Assembly: GCA_023391815.1 (NCBI GenBank)
Contig: JAEWAF010000001.1
Span: 1 to 64,000, forward strand
From: Pseudomonadota bacterium
Lineage (GTDB): Bacteria > Pseudomonadota > Gammaproteobacteria > Steroidobacterales > Steroidobacteraceae
Length of the DNA: 64,000 nucleotides
Reading direction: 5' to 3'
Positions 43,779 to 52,902 of this stretch are shown here, in pieces. The notes beneath the pieces are model-generated. The model did no database searches. It was not told where the DNA came from and worked only from the letters and a program-made list of their open reading frames with translations. Both the position numbers and the translations under genes were made by a program. Within the stretch, counting starts at the first letter, position 1; every line of letters starts with the position of its first letter.

Positions 43779-45269
43779 TCAGGCGAGCTGGCCGCCCAGG
43801 AATTGCTCGTGCGTGGGTAGATGCTCGACCATCCCGGCGATCGCCGCCTTGGCGGTGCGCAGGGTCGTTTCGATGTGGGCGTAGTCGATGTTGTCCACGC
43901 GAGAAGAGTAAGTGCGGGGCCGGATCCCCATGCCTTCGAACACGGATTGCCAGCTCGAAGCACGAAATAACTCATCGACCCCGTCGCGCATGGCGCCCTG
44001 ACTCTTGAACAGTTCGATGCGTTCTTGCAGAGAGTCGGGCAGGGGCAGTCGCCGGCACGCTTGCCAGAACGGCGAGTCGTCGCGACCGGTCGCGCTGTAA
44101 TGGAGCACGATGAAGTCGCGCACCTCTTCGAAGTCGGCCGTCATGCGACGGTTGTATTCGCGGATGAGTGCCGGATCGCAGTCGCGGTTCGGAAAGTAGC
44201 GCAGGAAGAAATCGATGCCGCGCGCCATCAGGTGAATGGCCGTGGCTTCGAGCGGCTCGACGAAGCCGCTCGCCAGACCGATCGATAAACAATTGTGCTT
44301 CCACAGCTCGCGTCGATGCCCGGTCGTGAAGGGAATGACACGCGGTTCATCCAGGCAGGTGCTGTCCAGATTTCGCAAGAGCGTGGATCTTGCTTCCGTG
44401 TCGCTGCAGAATCGACTGGAATAGACATAGCCCTGGCCGATACGAGACTGCAATGGAATGCGCCACATCCATCCAGACTTCTGCGCCGTGGCGCGGGTGT
44501 AAGGCACGAGCGGACCGCTGTTCTCCGTTCTGACCGCGATGGCGCGATCGCAGGGCAGATAGTCCGACCAGTCGATCGATTCGACGCCGAGCGCCTTGCC
44601 GATCAAGAGCGCGCGGGCGCCGGAGCAGTCGATATAGAAATCGCCGCGAACCTTCGTGCCGTCCGCAAGCTCGAGGTGATCGATGAAGCCATCGTCACGG
44701 CGACGGACCTCGGTGACCAAACCTTCGATGCGCTTGACGCCGCGCTCTTCGCTGAAGCGCCGCAAGTACTGCGCAACCAGATTCGCATCGACGTGCAGCG
44801 CATAGTTCGCGCCACCAATCGGCGTATTGCGCGCTCTGGACGGCGGAAAGAAACGGCCGTTCTCGGCCATGACGTTGCACGGAGAGAAATCCTGAAGCGA
44901 GGAGCTCTCGCCCAGGGCACGTGCCTTGAGCCAGCATTGATAGAAATCGTGCGTGCCGATCGGCTTGCCGATGACGCCGAAGGGATGAAAGTAAGTGTCC
45001 GTGCGCCGCTGCCAGCCCACGAACTGGATGCCCAGTTTGTAGGTCGCGTTCGTGGCACGGATGAAGGCTTTCTCATCGATGCCGAGCCGCTGAATCAAAC
45101 CGACGAACGGCGGCACGGTGGACTCACCCACGCCGATCGTGCCGAGGTCCTCGGACTCCACCAGCTCGATCTCGCACAGTTCGCGCTTCAAATGATGACG
45201 AAGCATGGCCGCGGCCAGCCAGCCCGACGTGCCTCCCCCCACCACCACGATTTTGGACAACGGTTGCAT
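43779..45269 (-). CDS. Flavin-dependent tryptophan halogenase family protein
   Basis: A 496-residue FADH2-dependent halogenase relative. The N-terminus has the flavin motif GGGTSGWLAAA. The catalytic Lys equivalent to PrnA/RebH K79 is K78 in ATYKLGIQF. The diagnostic WxWxIP appears as WMWRIP at 267-272, and the substrate-site Glu region is GFVEPLEATAIH (E338 onward). All motifs for halogenation are present. In the family these enzymes chlorinate or brominate tryptophan or other indoles using a separate flavin reductase; none is visible here. The LysR-type gene ends 5 bases upstream on the same strand, so they form an operon. No peptide synthetase, prenyltransferase or other product genes are nearby, so the substrate is unknown. 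Confidence 0.92.
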   Translation of the reverse strand: MQPLSKIVVVGGGTSGWLAAAMLRHHLKRELCEIELVESEDLGTIGVGESTVPPFVGLIQRLGIDEKAFIRATNATYKLGIQFVGWQRRTDTYFHPFGVIGKPIGTHDFYQCWLKARALGESSSLQDFSPCNVMAENGRFFPPSRARNTPIGGANYALHVDANLVAQYLRRFSEERGVKRIEGLVTEVRRRDDGFIDHLELADGTKVRGDFYIDCSGARALLIGKALGVESIDWSDYLPCDRAIAVRTENSGPLVPYTRATAQKSGWMWRIPLQSRIGQGYVYSSRFCSDTEARSTLLRNLDSTCLDEPRVIPFTTGHRRELWKHNCLSIGLASGFVEPLEATAIHLMARGIDFFLRYFPNRDCDPALIREYNRRMTADFEEVRDFIVLHYSATGRDDSPFWQACRRLPLPDSLQERIELFKSQGAMRDGVDELFRASSWQSVFEGMGIRPRTYSSRVDNIDYAHIETTLRTAKAAIAGMVEHLPTHEQFLGGQLA

Positions 45270-45273
45270 CCGT

Positions 45274-46245
45274 CTACCAGTCCCGGTTCTCGATCATCAC
45301 GCCGGGCGTCGCCGGCTCGCGTTGCGTATTGTAATTCCAATAAGCGGCGCTGCTGGCCTGTATTGCCCTTCGGAGCACGTCGATGGCCCTGTGCCGGGGG
45401 TAGCTCACCCGCCAGGCGAGCACCAAGGTGCGCTTCGGCGCCGGTTCTGTAAACGGTTTCGTCACCAATATATCGGGCGAGTAGAGCGGGGCAAGCGCCG
45501 CTGCCTGCGGCAGGATGGTCAGCCCGAGACCCGAGGCCACCATGTGGCGCAATGTTTCGAAGGTATTGCCTCGCATGGCGCCCCGGAGATTGGGTTCGGC
45601 ATCCGCCGGGCGAAGCTGCGGAAACGCGGCAAGGACTTGCTCGCGGAAGCTGTGACCCTCATCGAGCAACAGCACTTCGGCGGGATCGAGGTCCGCGATA
45701 TCGATGCTCGGCTTGCTCGCCAGTCGATGCCTCGCCGGCAGCATGACCGCGAGTGGCTCATCGAACAGCGGCTGCGTGACGATGTCCGGCTCGCTAAAGG
45801 GGGCGGCCACCAGCAAGACATCGAGATCGCCGTTTCGCAGCTTCGCCGCCAATGTTTGCTGAGCGGCTTCCTCGACGAAGAGGGGCATGCCGCTTGCCAT
45901 TTCTCGTAGCAAGGGAATGAACTGCGGTAACAGATAGGGTCCGACCGTCGGCAGCGTGCCGAGCGCGAGCGGCCCCTGCAATTGATTGGCGTCACCGGCG
46001 GCTACGTCCTTGATCTCGGCCGTTCGCTCCAGCACCGCGCTCGCCATCGCGATGATTCGGGCACCGAGCGGGGTGACCAGCACGCCTTGTTTGGCTCGCT
46101 CGAACAAACTGACGCCGAGCTCGTCCTCGAGCTTCTTCACGGCGATACTCAAGGTCGGCTGACTGACGTTACAGCGCTCGGCGGCACGGCCGAAGTGCTG
46201 CTCCTGGCCCAAGGCGACGATGTAACGCAGTTCGGTGAGCGTCAT
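45274..46245 (-). CDS. LysR-type regulator, OxyR-like but lacking the redox cysteines
   Basis: A 323-residue LysR-family DNA-binding protein. The N-terminal helix-turn-helix reads HFGRAAERCNVSQPTLSIAVKKLEDELG. Across its length it aligns with OxyR, including LPTVGPYLLPQFIPLLRE, LLLDEGHSFREQ, ETLRHMVASGLGLTILP and EPAPKRTLVLAWR. In OxyR the GHC-L-R-D-Q motif carries Cys199, and Cys208 completes the disulphide. Here residue 199 is Ser and residue 208 is Phe, so the usual peroxide switch is absent. ATG 46245 starts the conserved domain. It lies 5 bases upstream of the halogenase, which it probably regulates. Its signal is unknown. Confidence 0.93.
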   Translation of the reverse strand: MTLTELRYIVALGQEQHFGRAAERCNVSQPTLSIAVKKLEDELGVSLFERAKQGVLVTPLGARIIAMASAVLERTAEIKDVAAGDANQLQGPLALGTLPTVGPYLLPQFIPLLREMASGMPLFVEEAAQQTLAAKLRNGDLDVLLVAAPFSEPDIVTQPLFDEPLAVMLPARHRLASKPSIDIADLDPAEVLLLDEGHSFREQVLAAFPQLRPADAEPNLRGAMRGNTFETLRHMVASGLGLTILPQAAALAPLYSPDILVTKPFTEPAPKRTLVLAWRVSYPRHRAIDVLRRAIQASSAAYWNYNTQREPATPGVMIENRDW

Positions 46246-46353
46246 GCGGGGATCATAGCAATCCCTGCGGCGGCTGCACCGGCCAGAAGTCAATCTGGCG
46301 TGCTGGATGTTCGTTTCGGCCGGCGCTAAAGAAACATGCCGGCAGTGGGTCGT

Positions 46354-47310
46354 TCAGAGCAGTGGCGCGAACACCATTCTCACCAACGCCTTCAGCTTCC
46401 GCCGCCTCGACCCCGGGACTTTCAATCCGTCCCGGTAGTGCTGGAATCCCGCCTTCACCCGATAAAGCGCGGCATCGATGTGGGCCTTCACCAGGCGGTC
46501 GTGATAAGGACCCAGATTCGCGCCGCTCACATAGGGCTCGAGCGCCTGAATGGAGCGCAGCTTGTACACGCTCATTTCGCCCACATCGCGCGAAGCGTTG
46601 GATTCATGCCGGCGCACCTCGGCGAGCACTTCGTTCGTGAACGTCACTGAGCCCTGCATGGCCGCGCGCAGCACGAAATGAGCGTCTTCGCAGAACTTCA
46701 AAGTGGGGTCGAAGCGCAGCCCATGGAGAGCGTCACGGCGGAACATCATCACCTGCGTAAAGGCGGGGAATTCACCGCAGCCGATCAGCGTGGCGAATGC
46801 CGCAGGCGAGTCGATGCGATTGGGCACTTCACGCAGTTCGGGGTAATAGGCGAACTGGTCTTTCAGCACCGTGCCGCTTGGATGTTCGAAGCGAACGAAA
46901 TTCGCGAACGCGAAGACCGCCGTCGGCTCGCTCGCAAGCACGCTGTGCAGGCGTTCAACGAACGCGGGGCGCCAGCGATCGTCGGCATCCAGGAAGGTCA
47001 CGAACTCGCCGCGCGCTGCCTCCAGGCCGGTGTTCCGCGCCGCTGAGACGCCGCGATTGCGCTGGCGGATGTATTCCACCTGCGGGTATCGCCCGACCAC
47101 CTGCTCGGTGTCATCCGTCGACCCGTCGTCGACGACGACAATCTGATCCGGGACCCGAGTCTGGGCGAGGATGGAATCGATCGCCTCGGCGATGAACGCG
47201 CCGCAGTTGTAGGTCGGCACGACCACGCTGATCGATGCAGTGCCCGTGGGCATGGTTGGGTCCGATGTCGTTGTGTGGCCTCGGGGGATCGGCCTGCCGC
47301 TATCAGTCAT
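46354..47310 (-). CDS. Family 2 glycosyltransferase
   Basis: A 318-residue GT-A-fold enzyme that transfers a sugar from a nucleotide sugar. The typical N-terminal half reads ISVVVPTYNCGAFIAEAIDSILAQT, VVDDGSTDDT, QRNRGVSAARNTGLEAARGEFVTFLDADDRW; the DAD motif is the metal/nucleotide-binding site. The C-terminal half, with MMFRRDALHGLRFDPTLKFCEDAHF, holds the catalytic-base region ED. No transmembrane helices are obvious. The acceptor is unknown, and there are no other polysaccharide genes beside it. ATG 47253 is an alternative start that would remove a 19-residue poorly conserved N-terminus; neither start has a convincing ribosome binding site. Confidence 0.9.
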   Translation of the reverse strand: MTDSGRPIPRGHTTTSDPTMPTGTASISVVVPTYNCGAFIAEAIDSILAQTRVPDQIVVVDDGSTDDTEQVVGRYPQVEYIRQRNRGVSAARNTGLEAARGEFVTFLDADDRWRPAFVERLHSVLASEPTAVFAFANFVRFEHPSGTVLKDQFAYYPELREVPNRIDSPAAFATLIGCGEFPAFTQVMMFRRDALHGLRFDPTLKFCEDAHFVLRAAMQGSVTFTNEVLAEVRRHESNASRDVGEMSVYKLRSIQALEPYVSGANLGPYHDRLVKAHIDAALYRVKAGFQHYRDGLKVPGSRRRKLKALVRMVFAPLL

Positions 47311-47590
47311 ACCCTCGGAATGTCCACGATGCTGGTGGGGCGGGTGAACGCAGGAATGTTTGACCCCAATGAGCCTCGAAGACAGCGAGCGAGTGCCGGC
47401 GCCAGTGGGCCGGAACCTATGGGTGTCTTGGAGACGGAAGTGGCGAAGGTGGCTCCCGGGCCGGACGCTAAACGACGCGTAACCTATTGACCCGAGAGGA
47501 TTTGAGCTGGGTGTTTACCCCAGCAATAGCGTCGCATCTTAACAGTGGTCGCAAGGACGCCGCCAGCCATGGGGCGGACTGGTTGGATCA
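47311..47590. other. Intergenic region containing the att-like repeat
   Basis: Beyond the 20-nt tRNA-like repeat at 47447-47466, this 280-base stretch shows no credible gene. It marks the boundary between the glycosyltransferase gene and the tRNA-Asn island. Confidence 0.4.
47447..47466. repeat. att-like near-copy of the tRNA-Asn 3' end
   Basis: AGGTGGCTCCCGGGCCGGAC matches the 3' end of tRNA-Asn (52900-52920) with a single missing C, in the same orientation. It includes the CCA and acceptor-stem bases. It fits the distal attachment site of an element inserted into that tRNA gene. Confidence 0.6.
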
Positions 47591-47604
47591 TACAGATTTC
47601 TGTA
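47591..47604. promoter_or_regulatory. Candidate VapBC operator
   Basis: TACAGA-TT-TCTGTA is a perfect 6-base inverted repeat with a 2-base spacer, 10 bases before the antitoxin ATG. VapB-type antitoxins commonly autorepress through such palindromes at this position. Confidence 0.5.
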
Positions 47605-47614
47605 CGATGGCAAA

Positions 47615-47860
47615 ATGAAAACCACGCTCGACATTGATGATGATCTCCTCGTCAAGGCGAAAGCGTTTTCGGCCCGCGAGAGGAAAAGCCTGACAGCGCT
47701 GATTGAGGAGGGCTTGCGGCTGCGCCTTCGTACCCGCAGCCATAGAGAAGCGCGATCACGGCCGCCATTGCCCATCTATCGAGGACAGAGCGGTCCTGCG
47801 AAGGGGGTAGATCCGGCGTCGAATCGCTCAATGCTAGATGCGGCGGGCGATGACGCCTGA
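47615..47860 (+). CDS. vapB: VapB-like antitoxin
   Basis: An 81-residue protein opening MKTTLDIDDDLLVKAKAFSARERKSLTALIEEGLRLRL, the ribbon-helix-helix pattern of type II antitoxins paired with PIN toxins. The helix-turn region (about residues 7-38) would bind DNA. The basic then Pro/Gly-rich C-terminus would wrap the toxin. Its end overlaps the toxin start by about 11-23 bases, giving coupled translation with antitoxin first. A palindrome just upstream is the probable operator. The pair sits inside the tRNA-Asn island. Confidence 0.88.
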   Translation: MKTTLDIDDDLLVKAKAFSARERKSLTALIEEGLRLRLRTRSHREARSRPPLPIYRGQSGPAKGVDPASNRSMLDAAGDDA

Positions 47861-48284
47861 TATCAACGTGCTGGTCGCAGCATCGCGCACCGACCATCCT
47901 CATCACTCTCTCGCTCGCGACTGGCTCGAAGAGGCACTAGCAGAGTGCGAAGCAGGAGGGCGGCTCGAAGTGCTGCCCATGGTTGCTGCCGGCTTTCTGC
48001 GACTTGTCACTAATCGGCGGGTCTTTCCAGATCCCATGCCGATCGAGATCGCAATTGAGTTTCTTGATGCGATCCTCGCCACGCCGGGTGTCGAGATGCC
48101 GGACGGCGCTCGCGAGTGGCAGACACTGCGTCGTATTTGTCTTGAAGGGGAACTGGCCGGAAACGACATCCCGGATGCGTGGATCGCGGCCGCAGTGAAG
48201 GTCTTGAACAGTCGGCTCGTTACCTTTGATCGGGGCTTCCGGCGCTTGTTGAGCAACAACGAAGTGAGATTATTGACGCCGTAG
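47850..48284 (+). CDS. vapC: VapC-like PIN-domain ribonuclease toxin
   Basis: A 144-residue PIN-fold endoribonuclease toxin. Conserved acidic residues are visible in MTPDINVLVAA (first Asp), then Glu in the middle region, GNDIPDAWIAAA (Asp pair) and LVTFDRGFRRL (late Asp). VapC toxins cleave tRNA or rRNA and are neutralised by the cognate VapB encoded just upstream. ATG 47850 starts the conserved PIN core; ATG 47838 four codons earlier is possible, and both overlap vapB. Target RNA is unknown. An RNA-repair ligase (rtcB) is encoded elsewhere in the window, but a link is speculative. Confidence 0.88.
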   Translation: MTPDINVLVAASRTDHPHHSLARDWLEEALAECEAGGRLEVLPMVAAGFLRLVTNRRVFPDPMPIEIAIEFLDAILATPGVEMPDGAREWQTLRRICLEGELAGNDIPDAWIAAAVKVLNSRLVTFDRGFRRLLSNNEVRLLTP

Positions 48285-48884
48285 TCTCTGCCACAGCCGG
48301 GCCAAGAGTGTTTTTCAGGGGAGAGGCGCCAAGTGGTCCAGGGCGCGACGGTGGCCGAACGCAGTGCCTTGCGCAAAGTCCAGCGAACTGAATCGCCAAT
48401 TGCCTGCCCTACGGTTTTCCATGGAGCTCGGCAGACCCAGAGCGCGTGGCCTCACGATGATAGTTTGCAGATCGCTCGTCGCAGGCGCATTCTCAGCACC
48501 GAACGGATTTCTCCCTGACGACGAGGGCATCGTCGTAACCCCGCCTGCGTTTGCAGGTACCCTAAGCAGCTTCAGACCAGGCAGAGCTGCGCAGCCAATC
48601 AGGTTGTGGTCCTGACTCATCACTCGGGGCGCTGACGCCTTCTCCAATCCGCTGTCCAGCGGTCGTTGCCAGATTCAATGCGGCAGTCACCATCCTCCTA
48701 ACTGATCTCATGTGACGCGTCAGGTTGGTTTACCATGAGAAACGTGTCGCAAGAGTATGGCCAAACAAGGTGCGGGGTGCGTAAGCGCCCAACCTCGCTT
48801 GGCGCAGGATTCGCTCGTTGCTTGGTGGGAATTGCATAACATTGTCGCGCATGAGACGTGCGAAGATTGAAACGGTGACAGTAT
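48285..48884. other. 600-base region without a convincing gene
   Basis: Several frames stay open for 60-110 codons on both strands, but none has a good ribosome binding site, codon pattern or recognisable motif. A short inverted repeat GACGAC/GTCGTC occurs near 48518-48536. It is probably decayed island DNA. Confidence 0.5.
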
Positions 48885-51455
48885 TCAATCTTCCATCGAG
48901 TTGATGCGAGTGTAGTGGGTGACCGGCCTATGAATCTTGGTGCCCTCAACATCACCGACATGGCCGCCCTCGTCCTCCCAAGAGTCGAACTCGCCCCATG
49001 CGGATTGCAGAATGGTCTCCACTGATTTGGCGTAGTTGATTGGGGAATACTTCAGCGCATCGGCCAGCGACTTGCGAGGAGATGGGAGATACAGCACGTC
49101 ATCAAGTGGTTCGAAATAGTCCTCGAAGTGATTGCGAGATACCTCATCAACATAGTCGTCATAGTTCGGCATCTCATCGCAGACAATGATTTCCGATTCA
49201 GACTGCACGAACGCTGAGAGTTCTACGGCAGTGAGTCGTCGGTGCCCTAATAGATAAACCGGCAAATCTCGTTCTGGAAGGAGGGCATGCAAATCTGCCA
49301 AGGTATCCCGATGAACTTTGAAGTCCGGGCCGATCCATTCATCCGCCCAACGAGCCCATGCATCACTGGACGCAATTGGAGCTGAGTTTTTGCGCGCCAG
49401 ATCGGTGCTGTTGTGTCCGAGCAGGACTCCCACCAAGTCTGGAATGGCCCCATTCTGAATGCCTCGGTGCGTGACGATCGCGCGCGACAAGTAGGTGGTG
49501 CTGTATGCCACACGCCCCACCAAAAGTCCGGACGCCTCGCGCAGATCAACCAGGCGCTGCTTGGTCGACTCGGAGCGGTTTGGGCGCACCCTCGATAAAA
49601 GCGCGGCCGCAGGTAGCTGTTCCCAATCGTTGGGACGCACAGCTGTGGCGAAATTCTTTCCGCCAAGACTAACTCGCACTTCGATATCCAACGTTGGAGC
49701 AAGGCGTGCTACTGCCGATCCAACGGAGTCGATCGATATGTGCTTTTCTATGGCGCTGTGGCTCGCTGTCGCAGACGAGATAATAGCGAGGATGTCCTCA
49801 ATTCGGTCCTCGCGCAGTTCTGGTGCGAACAAACTGGCGAAGGTGCCATCACGCAATTCCACTGAGATTCGAGTTCCAGAGCGCATGAGTTCCTCGGCTG
49901 GATCTGGCCGCCGGAGGGTGGGCCGTCCTTCCAGCCCTGAGTCAAACTCGAGCAGCCACTGGTCGCTCGCATCATCGCTTGTCTTCCTGAAGCGGCGAGT
50001 GACCACCTGCACTTTTTCACCCAGCATAAAGACAGAGAAGAAGCCGATGCCAAAGCGTCCAACGGACTTAAAACCTCGGCTCGCTAGACCCGGAAGTTCA
50101 GTAAGTAGTGTCTCGCTGCTCCAAAGAGAGTTGCCAAAATCGAGCAGAACATCCGTTAGGACGTAGCGGCTCATTCCGATTCCTGTGTCGGTTATGTGCA
50201 GCCACGTTGACGACCGGTCACGGGTCACTGAGATATCGATTCTCCCTTCGTGTGGCTCAATTCCACCCAATGCGCGCATAGCGCGTATGGCATCAGCGCC
50301 GTTCTGGATCAGTTCACGAAGGGCTAGCTTAGGGTCATCCCCATAGAGGGCTGAGCCGCCAAGCGCGCGTATTACCTTCGCAACATCACCGATTTTGGGC
50401 GCTGCATTAACCGGTTCCCATCCTGCGACTCGAACCGCGGTGGCAAATGCTTCCGGCGTAGTTGCATATTCTACCGATGCCACAGCAAACGGTGTGCGTC
50501 CTGTATCGCGCATGAGCGCCTGTGCGGCGCGAAGCTCCCCATCAATCATGCAAGCTGTTTGGTATGCGAGCCACCACGCTGCCCGCTCATTCGTGTCGAA
50601 CGGGCTTCCAGACGTTAGGCGGAGTTCCCCTTGTTCGGTACGCTTTGGCTGTCCCATCTTCGCTTGGAATTTCCAGTGAGATTGGGAAATTCCTTCAGGG
50701 TTACGTAGCGCAAATAGAAACCATGGGGCTCGCTGGCCATCAATGTGAGCCGCGTCCGCAGTGCGGAGAAGAAAAGCGACTTTAAGGGCGTCGACGCTCC
50801 ATGCGGCCGGTGCCAGGAACGCGGGCGCGCTGACATGGCGATTCTCTAGCTCTTGAACAACGCGATGTGGCGGCCAGTGATGACTTTCAGCGATCTCCCC
50901 GATCAGGTCGCCGTAATAGTTCCGTAGTTCAAAGTTCTCCAGGAGTTGCACTCGTTCCTTTGTGCCAGGGATCGCCCATGAAACCTTTGTCAGTTGGCGA
51001 GCCTGCTTAGCGTGTAGATGCCGTAGCACCCGGAATAGCGCCGATCGTTCCTCAGGCGAATTGCGGCTGGGCTCCGTTCCGTGAAACGAATAGGCAATGA
51101 GATCCGTCCATTCGCTAGTCTTTTTAATGCTTTCCAGTCCACCGTCATACGCACAAATCACGTGCGCCGCATCATGAAGTAAGAACGAAGCTCCCAATAC
51201 GAACGCTTCGGCCGGGTTCAGTGGATAATTGGGTCCCGCGATCTCGTCGGCGACACGCCATAGGGCGTCGAGATGTGTGATGTCATGGACTGTCAGCTCG
51301 GGTAGGAGGGTGCCGATCTCGTTCACGAGTAGGGCAACATTGGCTCGGAAGCCTAGAAATGAGTTGCGAAGGATCTCGCGCCGGGGTTCCAAGTGATCTT
51401 GCTGTGCTCCGAGCGTGCGTCGCCAAAGTGCAAACTGCTCCATATCAAATTGCAC
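48885..51455 (-). CDS. HD-phosphohydrolase/GHKL (Hsp90-like) ATPase fusion, possible defence protein
   Basis: An 856-residue cytoplasmic protein. The N-terminal ~300 residues form an HD-type metal phosphohydrolase: TVHDITHLD (H57-D58, H61), FLLHDAAH (H94-D95) and LLRTADAAHIDG (D234). Residues ~355-560 form a GHKL ATP-binding domain like Hsp90: ALRELIQNGADAIRAM (E381, N385, D388), ITDTGIGMS (D423) and GRFGIGFFSVFMLGE. The remaining ~300 residues are not recognised. No membrane segment or signal is seen. HD-plus-GHKL combinations are known from bacterial conflict systems, so an anti-phage role is plausible given the island setting, but it is inferred. The GTG start follows AGGTGA; ATG four codons later is an alternative. 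Confidence 0.75.
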   Translation of the reverse strand: MQFDMEQFALWRRTLGAQQDHLEPRREILRNSFLGFRANVALLVNEIGTLLPELTVHDITHLDALWRVADEIAGPNYPLNPAEAFVLGASFLLHDAAHVICAYDGGLESIKKTSEWTDLIAYSFHGTEPSRNSPEERSALFRVLRHLHAKQARQLTKVSWAIPGTKERVQLLENFELRNYYGDLIGEIAESHHWPPHRVVQELENRHVSAPAFLAPAAWSVDALKVAFLLRTADAAHIDGQRAPWFLFALRNPEGISQSHWKFQAKMGQPKRTEQGELRLTSGSPFDTNERAAWWLAYQTACMIDGELRAAQALMRDTGRTPFAVASVEYATTPEAFATAVRVAGWEPVNAAPKIGDVAKVIRALGGSALYGDDPKLALRELIQNGADAIRAMRALGGIEPHEGRIDISVTRDRSSTWLHITDTGIGMSRYVLTDVLLDFGNSLWSSETLLTELPGLASRGFKSVGRFGIGFFSVFMLGEKVQVVTRRFRKTSDDASDQWLLEFDSGLEGRPTLRRPDPAEELMRSGTRISVELRDGTFASLFAPELREDRIEDILAIISSATASHSAIEKHISIDSVGSAVARLAPTLDIEVRVSLGGKNFATAVRPNDWEQLPAAALLSRVRPNRSESTKQRLVDLREASGLLVGRVAYSTTYLSRAIVTHRGIQNGAIPDLVGVLLGHNSTDLARKNSAPIASSDAWARWADEWIGPDFKVHRDTLADLHALLPERDLPVYLLGHRRLTAVELSAFVQSESEIIVCDEMPNYDDYVDEVSRNHFEDYFEPLDDVLYLPSPRKSLADALKYSPINYAKSVETILQSAWGEFDSWEDEGGHVGDVEGTKIHRPVTHYTRINSMED

Positions 51456-51531
51456 GGTTCACCTGATTGGGATTTAAGTTCTTGTTGTTGAAAGAGTGCC
51501 AATAGCTGGGCGACCGGCATAATTACTGCCA

Positions 51532-52739
51532 CTATTGGTTCGCCAAGCGCAACGGCAATATTTCTGCACCAGTCCGCAACCTGTCCAGGAAATCAGCCCA
51601 AGCTTGCATCATCTTTCTTCTCTCCCCGAGACGAGTCGCTCGGTTGTACGCGGCGCGGACCTTGTTTCGCTCGGCATGCGCCAGCTGCAGTTCGATCAGA
51701 TCTGGATGCCAGCCTTGTTCGTTCAAGCAGGTCGAGGCCATCGATCGGAACCCGTGCGACACCATTTCGTCGCCCGTGTAGCCCAGTCGGCGTAATGAAG
51801 CGTTCAAAGTGTTGTTGCTGATCGGCCGGTCGCCGCCCCGAAGCGATGGAAAAAGGTAGCGACCTCCGCCTGTCAGCGGCTGCAAGCCACGGACAAGGGC
51901 GACAGCCTGGCGAGCGAGCGGAACGATGTGCGGCTCGCGCATCTTCATGCGGCTCCCAGGAATCCGCCACTCGGCAGTCTCCAAGTCGAACTCCGACCAC
52001 TCGGCGGCGCGCAATTCGCCCGGCCGGACGAACACGAGGGGCAACAGCTTCAACGCGTATTCCGTAGCCGGCTGACCTTGTTAGCCATCAATGGCCCGCA
52101 GTAGCTGGCCAATCTTAACTGGTTCGGTGATGGCGGCGTGGTTGCGAACGACGACGGGCGCAAGCGCGCCACGCAAGTCGCCGGTCGGATCGCGCTCCGC
52201 GCGTCCGGTCGCGATGGCATAGCGGAAGACTTCTCCGCATTCCGCGCGCACTCGATGCGCTGTCTCATGGTTCCCGCGCTCCTCAATTCGGCGCAGTGCT
52301 GCGGGCAACTGCGGCGCCGCAATCGACGTGATCGGCTGCTTGCCGATGAAAGGAAAGGCGAACCCCTCAAAACGGCCGAGCTTCTTGGCGAACGTCCGCG
52401 CGCTGAGGCTCTTTGACTTCAGCTCAAGGTATTCGCGCGCGATCGCCTCGAACGTGTCAGACGTGGCGGCGCGCTCCGCTTTGCGCTGGCACTTGGGTCT
52501 ACGCGAGCGGCGATCAGTCGTCGCGCTTCATCGCGACGCTCACGGGCGCTCCTAAGCGGCACGTCGGGGTACTGGCCGAAGCTAAGCAGCTTCTCGCGTC
52601 CATCAACGCGGTACTTCATGCGCCATAGGCGCGCGCCGTTGGGCTGCACCAGCAGATACAACCCGCCACCGTCGAATAGCTTCAAGGCTTTTTCGGGCGG
52701 TTTGAGGCCACGAATCGCCGAATCGGTCAGCGGCGGCAT
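51532..52739 (-). pseudogene. Tyrosine integrase of the P4/DUF4102 type, inactivated
   Basis: Three segments of one integrase are recognisable. The N-terminal DUF4102 arm-binding domain starts MPPLTDSAIRGLKPPEKAL. The core-binding domain includes RTFAKKLGRFEGFAF and ALRRIEERGNHETAHRV. The catalytic domain includes VRPGELRAAEW (first Arg), HGFRSMAST (His-x-x-Arg), QLAHAERNKVRAAYNRA (His and the Tyr nucleophile). A one-base deletion near 52488 (after DPSA) shifts the frame, and a TAA at 52081-52083 (after LLRAIDG, where relatives usually have Tyr) stops it. It would once have catalysed insertion at the adjacent tRNA-Asn. It is convergent with nothing and reads away from the tRNA. Confidence 0.88.
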
Positions 52740-52902
52740 TTGGGGGTACCACTCCGGGCGCTGTGGGGGATACCCCAGCTGTACCCCCAAATGTGGTACG
52801 CCGTCAACGGATCGCTGAAGATGCAGGCGGATCAGGAAACGCTGGATTTATAGGCTTTTGCAGCGTTTGACGACCTTCCTTGGACCTCCTTGGATCAGGA
52901 GG

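Noticed and set aside
48315..48647. 110-codon minus-strand frame in the gap of the tRNA-Asn island
   Set aside because: No ribosome binding site, motif or codon pattern; probably decayed DNA.
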